Part shown: one piece after another, positions 60,232-64,000 of the stretch
Layout: each line of letters starts with the position of its first letter
Position numbering within the stretch: the first letter of the stretch is position 1
From: Acanthacorydalis orientalis
Taxonomy: Eukaryota; Arthropoda; Insecta; Megaloptera; Corydalidae
DNA length: 64,000 bases
Assembly: GCA_034766995.1 (NCBI GenBank)
Contig: CM068322.1
Coordinates: forward strand, 5,912,089 to 5,976,088
Reading direction: 5' to 3'
Translations under genes and position numbers: made by a program
Notes under the pieces: model-generated
What the model was told of the DNA's origin: nothing
What the model saw: only the letters and a program-made list of their open reading frames with translations
Databases searched by the model: none

Positions 60232-61335
60232 TTTGAGATCAGTGAAAAAATTATTTGGAACCTGAATTTAGGTACAGTATCGAAAATATAATTATTCCAT
60301 CGTTATCGTCACAACAGAAATTTTATATTTATATTTTTTCGTTGACTTCAACTGTCTTACATGTATAAATTATTATGAGATGTAAATAGCTTCGGTTATA
60401 TAACATAAAACAATTGCGAATCTTGATATTTTTTTTAAAAATATACTCTGCAGAAAAATGGTTTTAGAAACATTGTTCAATTCTCCAGAATAGACGAATT
60501 TGTGTACTTTGGAAGATTAGATTAATGTACAAAATCAATTCTATTTTTCAGTACTACCTGTTTATGGTTCGAAACAGCATTAATATTAATAGAGGTCTAT
60601 AAGTCCATGTATAATTCATTATATATATATATATATATATATTTGTAGGAATGTATATGTATACATATACCTACGAATATGTCAAATTATGTTAAAATGA
60701 AACATGTTTCATTAACGATAACATACTTACATGTGATACAACGATGTTAGTTATGCACGATCAAGCACTCTAATGGAAATGCTTTAAAACTAATACATGC
60801 ATGTCGGTGGCGCTAAGTGCCTTTGTAGTTGACGCGCCCTTAAACTCCAAATAATCAATCACTCGCTCGAGACCATTTAACTGCTTCGTTCAGTATCACA
60901 CACTGTGTACCCATTCTAATTATACGACAAAATACAGTTTCCTCTCTTATGTTTCTCCACACAGGTATAGGAGAATGTATCGATTCCTGTTTTATATTTA
61001 CACTGTGTCAACAGTTTATTTTTATATTACTACAGAATGTTTTCAATGTTTACCGTGTGTTAAATAAATATAGTGATAATCTGATTACACTGAGACTAAA
61101 TCACGATTTCCATAGATAACTGCTAGATAGTCTTCCATGTTTTGATAACATATTGAAACAAATAACTATAAAAAATTATAAATATCTACGAATTTATGAA
61201 CAAAAGATCTTTTAAAAACTGTATACTATTTCACATAATTTATAATTTTTATAAACTAAACCACATATGTAAAAACAAATACAAACATATATATATATAT
61301 ATATATTGCTGAAATGCGGTAGAAATAAACCATCA
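60232..61335. other. Mostly AT-rich spacer with a CpG-richer patch
   Basis: The patch at 60745-60960 (TCGGTGGCGCTAAGTGCC, GACGCGCCCTTAAACTCC) stands out but shows no gene or tRNA structure. Short TA runs lie at 60620-60641 and 61288-61307. Confidence 0.4.
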
Positions 61336-61339
61336 ATAT

Positions 61340-61640
61340 TTTTGTAGAACTCTCAGTATTAATTTGATTGAATATTCATTATTAAATAATTATTAATCTT
61401 TTTTCATTGTTTCTTATATACATTTTGTCAATGATTACATCATTCTCAGAGTAATAGGGTACAGAATGTGTCCTTATCGCTCTGAGGATGCTGGAATGGT
61501 TATTTAATGCACATAATTAATGATACATAATTATTAATTAATATTTATTGAATATTTTTGATTAAAAAGGTTTATGTAATTCATAGGCTGAGGGAATAAT
61601 TCATTTGTGGAAATGAATTTAACCATATTCCAGAACTGTA
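61340..61640. repeat. Foldback repeat family, long copy with hairpin centre (copy G)
   Basis: The left arm is GATTGAATATTCATTATTAA then AATAATTATTAATC. The centre at about 61440-61497 has CATTCTCAGAG facing CTCTGAGGATG across a short spacer. The right arm runs back through TTATTGAATATTTTTGATTA to the outer end AATAATTCATTTGTGGAAAT (inverse of the CACAAATGAATTATT end). It is the longest copy, about 300 bp. Confidence 0.65.
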
Positions 61641-61716
61641 TGATTGTTTTTTTATGAATTTCTATGATCGTTGATAGAGTGTATTTTAATGTATTTATGA
61701 ACTGATTTCAATAATA

Positions 61717-62106
61717 TCTCTCTACTAATAAAAATCAGTCCTGTTATCGTCAGATGATTTTTATTCGTGTTCTAATTGGCTGATGGGCATCGCGTTCTCT
61801 TTGTTCTGATTGTTTGATATCAGTAAATGATCAGTGTTCTGTTTTACGGTGTATAAAGTAAAAAGATATACGAGTTCAGTTGAGACTGATAAGAAATTTA
61901 CTCAATTAAAAAAATGTCACACATTTTTACATTGTATTTTGTTATGATAATTTTTAAAAACTTTTTAAATAAAAAAATGTCTGACATTTTATGCAGATTA
62001 TTTGTGTGTATAACTTGTTAATTTCTGTTATTTGTTAAGGAGAGCCAAAGTAAACCCCTCCCTCGGGAGTTGGAGAGCACAGAGAGCAGTAGGCGGAGTC
62101 CCCTAG
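61717..62106 (+). mobile_element. Candidate nonautonomous Helitron, 390 bp
   Basis: It starts TCTCTCTACTAATAAAAATC after an A and ends GGCGGAGTCCCCTAG before a T. This fits Helitron rules: a 5' TC with the common TCTCTACTA motif, a 3' CTRR end, and insertion between A and T with no target duplication. A CTCC-CTCG-GGAG hairpin lies about 40 bp before the end, further away than is typical. An AATAAAAATCA/TGATTTTTATT inverted repeat follows the 5' end. There is no Rep/helicase coding. Confidence 0.5.
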
Positions 62107-62239
62107 TTTTTCTATAAAAAATATCATGTTAAAAAAACAAACTTTATATCTGTTTGTTAAGGTCAATGCTTCATTAAATTTTCATTAAAATATTTATTTC
62201 AATTATTTTACTTCAAAAGTGAATTCTTCATAATATGGT

Positions 62240-62400
62240 TTTGACATTATGACTAAATTCACTTTTACAAATTAATTTCTTACTCACGAACTACAAAAAA
62301 GCTTTTTTAGGTCAAATACGTTCAAATTGATTAATAGTCAATTATTGGGTATTTTAAGCATTAAGATTTTAATGACTTGTGGCATAAACAAAACTGAAAA
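62240..62400. repeat. Foldback repeat family, left arm (copy H)
   Basis: TATGACTAAATTCACTTTTA then CAAATTAATTTCTTAC, GAACTACAAAAAAGC, and an AT-rich arm (AATTGATTAATAGTCAATTA) follow the order of copy C. The centre and right arm are not clear. Confidence 0.5.
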
Positions 62401-62404
62401 AGCA

Positions 62405-62790
62405 TTCATAAATTATTGTGAATTCTTGCATTAAAATTTTTTTTTGTTTTTTTTGTACTTTTTACAAATACGTGCTGTTATTAATTGCTTTTAATATTGA
62501 CATTCCTTATGTTTTCATGTCTATTTGATAGTAAATAATACGACTTGCTAGACTACTTTAGCGATATTTGTGTTTCGATCCAGTAATGCTAGTTTCAATT
62601 TTTAAATAAATTTGAGTATTTTCTGTATTTCAAAAGTAAATTGAATAAGTAGATTGTGTTTCAAGATGAACAATTAATCAATAATATTATATTTATTTTT
62701 TGTAATTTATATTTTAATTTTAAAAAAAATATATACATACACACATAAAATTGTATAAAAGTATCATGCTTATATTTATGTTTATATTAA
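62405..62790. other. AT-rich spacer
   Basis: Nothing recognised. Confidence 0.5.
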
Positions 62791-62791
62791 C

Positions 62792-63188
62792 AGGACAATT
62801 ACCCTCTGAATAAAAAAAACCCTCAATAGCCTCCCGTCCAAAAAAAAAACTCGGAGATTAACCATCCGTGCAAAAAACGAACATTAACTGCCCATATAAA
62901 AATAAAAACTCTTTAAATAAAATTTCCTCGACACAACAAAAAATGAATACAAAAATGAAAACTTATGAAAAGGTAGTGTACATATCAAGTTGCGTCTCCT
63001 GATAGATATTTTTTTTCTTTGGAAAACATCAATGGATTCTTAGATCTACGCCTGGCATCAAAGGGTAAATAAGTTTTTAGTCTTATACGGAGGGTTTATA
63101 TTGTTTTTTTCACACGGGGAGTTAATTTTCTAGGGTTAGTGATGGGGGTTAACGTCCGAGGAATTTTTGTCCAGAGGGTAATTGTCCT
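62792..63188. mobile_element. Inverted-repeat MITE, 397 bp
   Basis: AGGACAATTACCCTCTG (62792-62808) is matched perfectly by the inverse at 63172-63188. The inverse similarity continues, diverged, for roughly 100 bp (AACCATCCGTGCAAAAAA on the left, AACTCCCCGTGTGAAAAAAA on the right). No coding capacity. A clear target duplication is not visible, so the superfamily is open. Confidence 0.85.
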
Positions 63189-63189
63189 A

Positions 63190-63835
63190 GAACCGTTTAT
63201 ATTATATGTTGATTTCCATTTCTTTTTTTATAAGTTTTTTACGTAATTTCTATATATTGGAAGTACTACTACTAGTTTAAATTAAAGTTTGAAACAAAAA
63301 AGAACAGATAATAAAAATAATAATAAAAATTACGAATGTTATTACATTTTGGAAAATAAAACACTATCTAAAAAAGTAATCGTGACGTAGAAGAATAACA
63401 ACGCACTTATTACCTACGCTATATCAAACATTAAATAATCAATATATTATCAATGTAATTGACATTTTTATTCATATATTATGGACGTAATAAATATAGA
63501 CTAACAAAAGCATGTATTAATTCGATTATCTTCCGATAAGATTATTTTTTGTTTGTACATATTGAAATCTAAAGATATATATGTGTTCTTTTCAAATAAT
63601 AATGTTATAAATATAAAGACATCCTTAATCTACTACTAATTATTCCTATAGCAATTATAATAGATTCTTTATTTTTCACGATTATCAATCTGTATAATAA
63701 AATGTTAATGAAAAATTAACATTTCATAACATTAAAAAAATGAATAAGAGTTGTGTAGTATCTACGCTTAAAACAAGTTTTTCTACTGGCGAGCGTGTAA
63801 ATATTCTTCACTTTTCACATTTTTCATTAAAAAAG
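63190..63835. other. AT-rich spacer
   Basis: Nothing recognised. Confidence 0.5.
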
Positions 63836-63839
63836 AGTT

Positions 63840-64000
63840 TACGTTCCATGTTATTCGTTTGTGTTTTGCCGCCATTCAACACAACCTCCGACAAATTCTT
63901 CGGATAGAGAATGCCCGCGATGTACACTCAAGCATCCTGTTTCCTGTGATTTATGACTTTTTAAAGGAAACGACGAGCGAACACAAATATTATAGATATT
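63840..64000. other. CpG-richer block at the right window edge
   Basis: The plus strand has a short frame reading SSDRECPRCTLKHPVSCDL, with a CxxC and later Cys that hint at a zinc-binding motif. It could be a transposase or exon fragment cut by the window. Not assigned. Confidence 0.2.

Noticed and set aside
60745..60960. CpG-rich patch considered as a tRNA or tRNA-derived SINE
   Set aside because: No box A/box B pair or cloverleaf could be drawn.

Overview
The window is eukaryotic, AT-rich and almost free of recognisable host genes. It looks like intron or intergenic DNA from an arthropod, most likely an insect. The reasons are several Tc1/mariner families of kinds common in insects, RTE-like and Jockey-like LINE remnants, very dense (TA)n microsatellites (about 45 arrays in 64 kb), and no bacterial gene organisation. 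The species cannot be named from this sequence. No rRNA, tRNA, CRISPR array or viral gene was seen.

Host signals are weak. A short exon-like segment at 12061-12126 has good splice sites, an ATG in good context (12100) and the start MDLNPTDYQ. A CpG-richer block at 30030-30330 ends in a donor-like GTAAG and could be a promoter or first exon. An 87-codon open frame on the minus strand at 47435-47698 opens directly at an acceptor-like TTTTCAG. CpG-richer blocks also lie at both window edges (1-290 and 63840-64000).

Mobile elements, left to right: a Jockey-type LINE tail (1670-2040); a diverged tandem duplication (2195-2850); an RTE-type LINE on the minus strand (4946-6952); a mariner 3' end (7182-7660); mariner 1 (16337-17601, plus, nearly intact); a mariner N-terminal scrap (19240-19488); mariner 2 (24716-26034, plus, with near-perfect terminal inverted repeats, TIRs); a Tc1/mariner-superfamily pseudogene (31218-32256, minus); mariner 5 (35728-36961, plus); a Jockey reverse-transcriptase tail (38880-39650, minus); a TIR element (41350-41875); a Jockey scrap (44555-44640); a second RTE copy (45028-46256, plus); mariner 3 (50433-51718, minus); two mariner-superfamily 3' ends (56401-56725 and 56873-56992); mariner 4 (58385-59702, minus); a Helitron-like element (61717-62106); and a 397-bp inverted-repeat MITE (62792-63188). 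Every transposase or reverse-transcriptase frame found is broken.

Two patterns link the parts. First, mariner elements (which duplicate TA) and both RTE copies repeatedly sit inside or against (TA)n arrays, so the arrays look like preferred landing sites, or like tails and scars of insertion. Second, a dispersed foldback repeat with a palindromic centre and shared end sequence recurs at about 1.26, 8.6, 30.7, 48.1, 48.7, 48.95, 54.1, 60.1, 61.4 and 62.25 kb. It is the best candidate here for an undescribed repeat family. No new multi-gene system was found.
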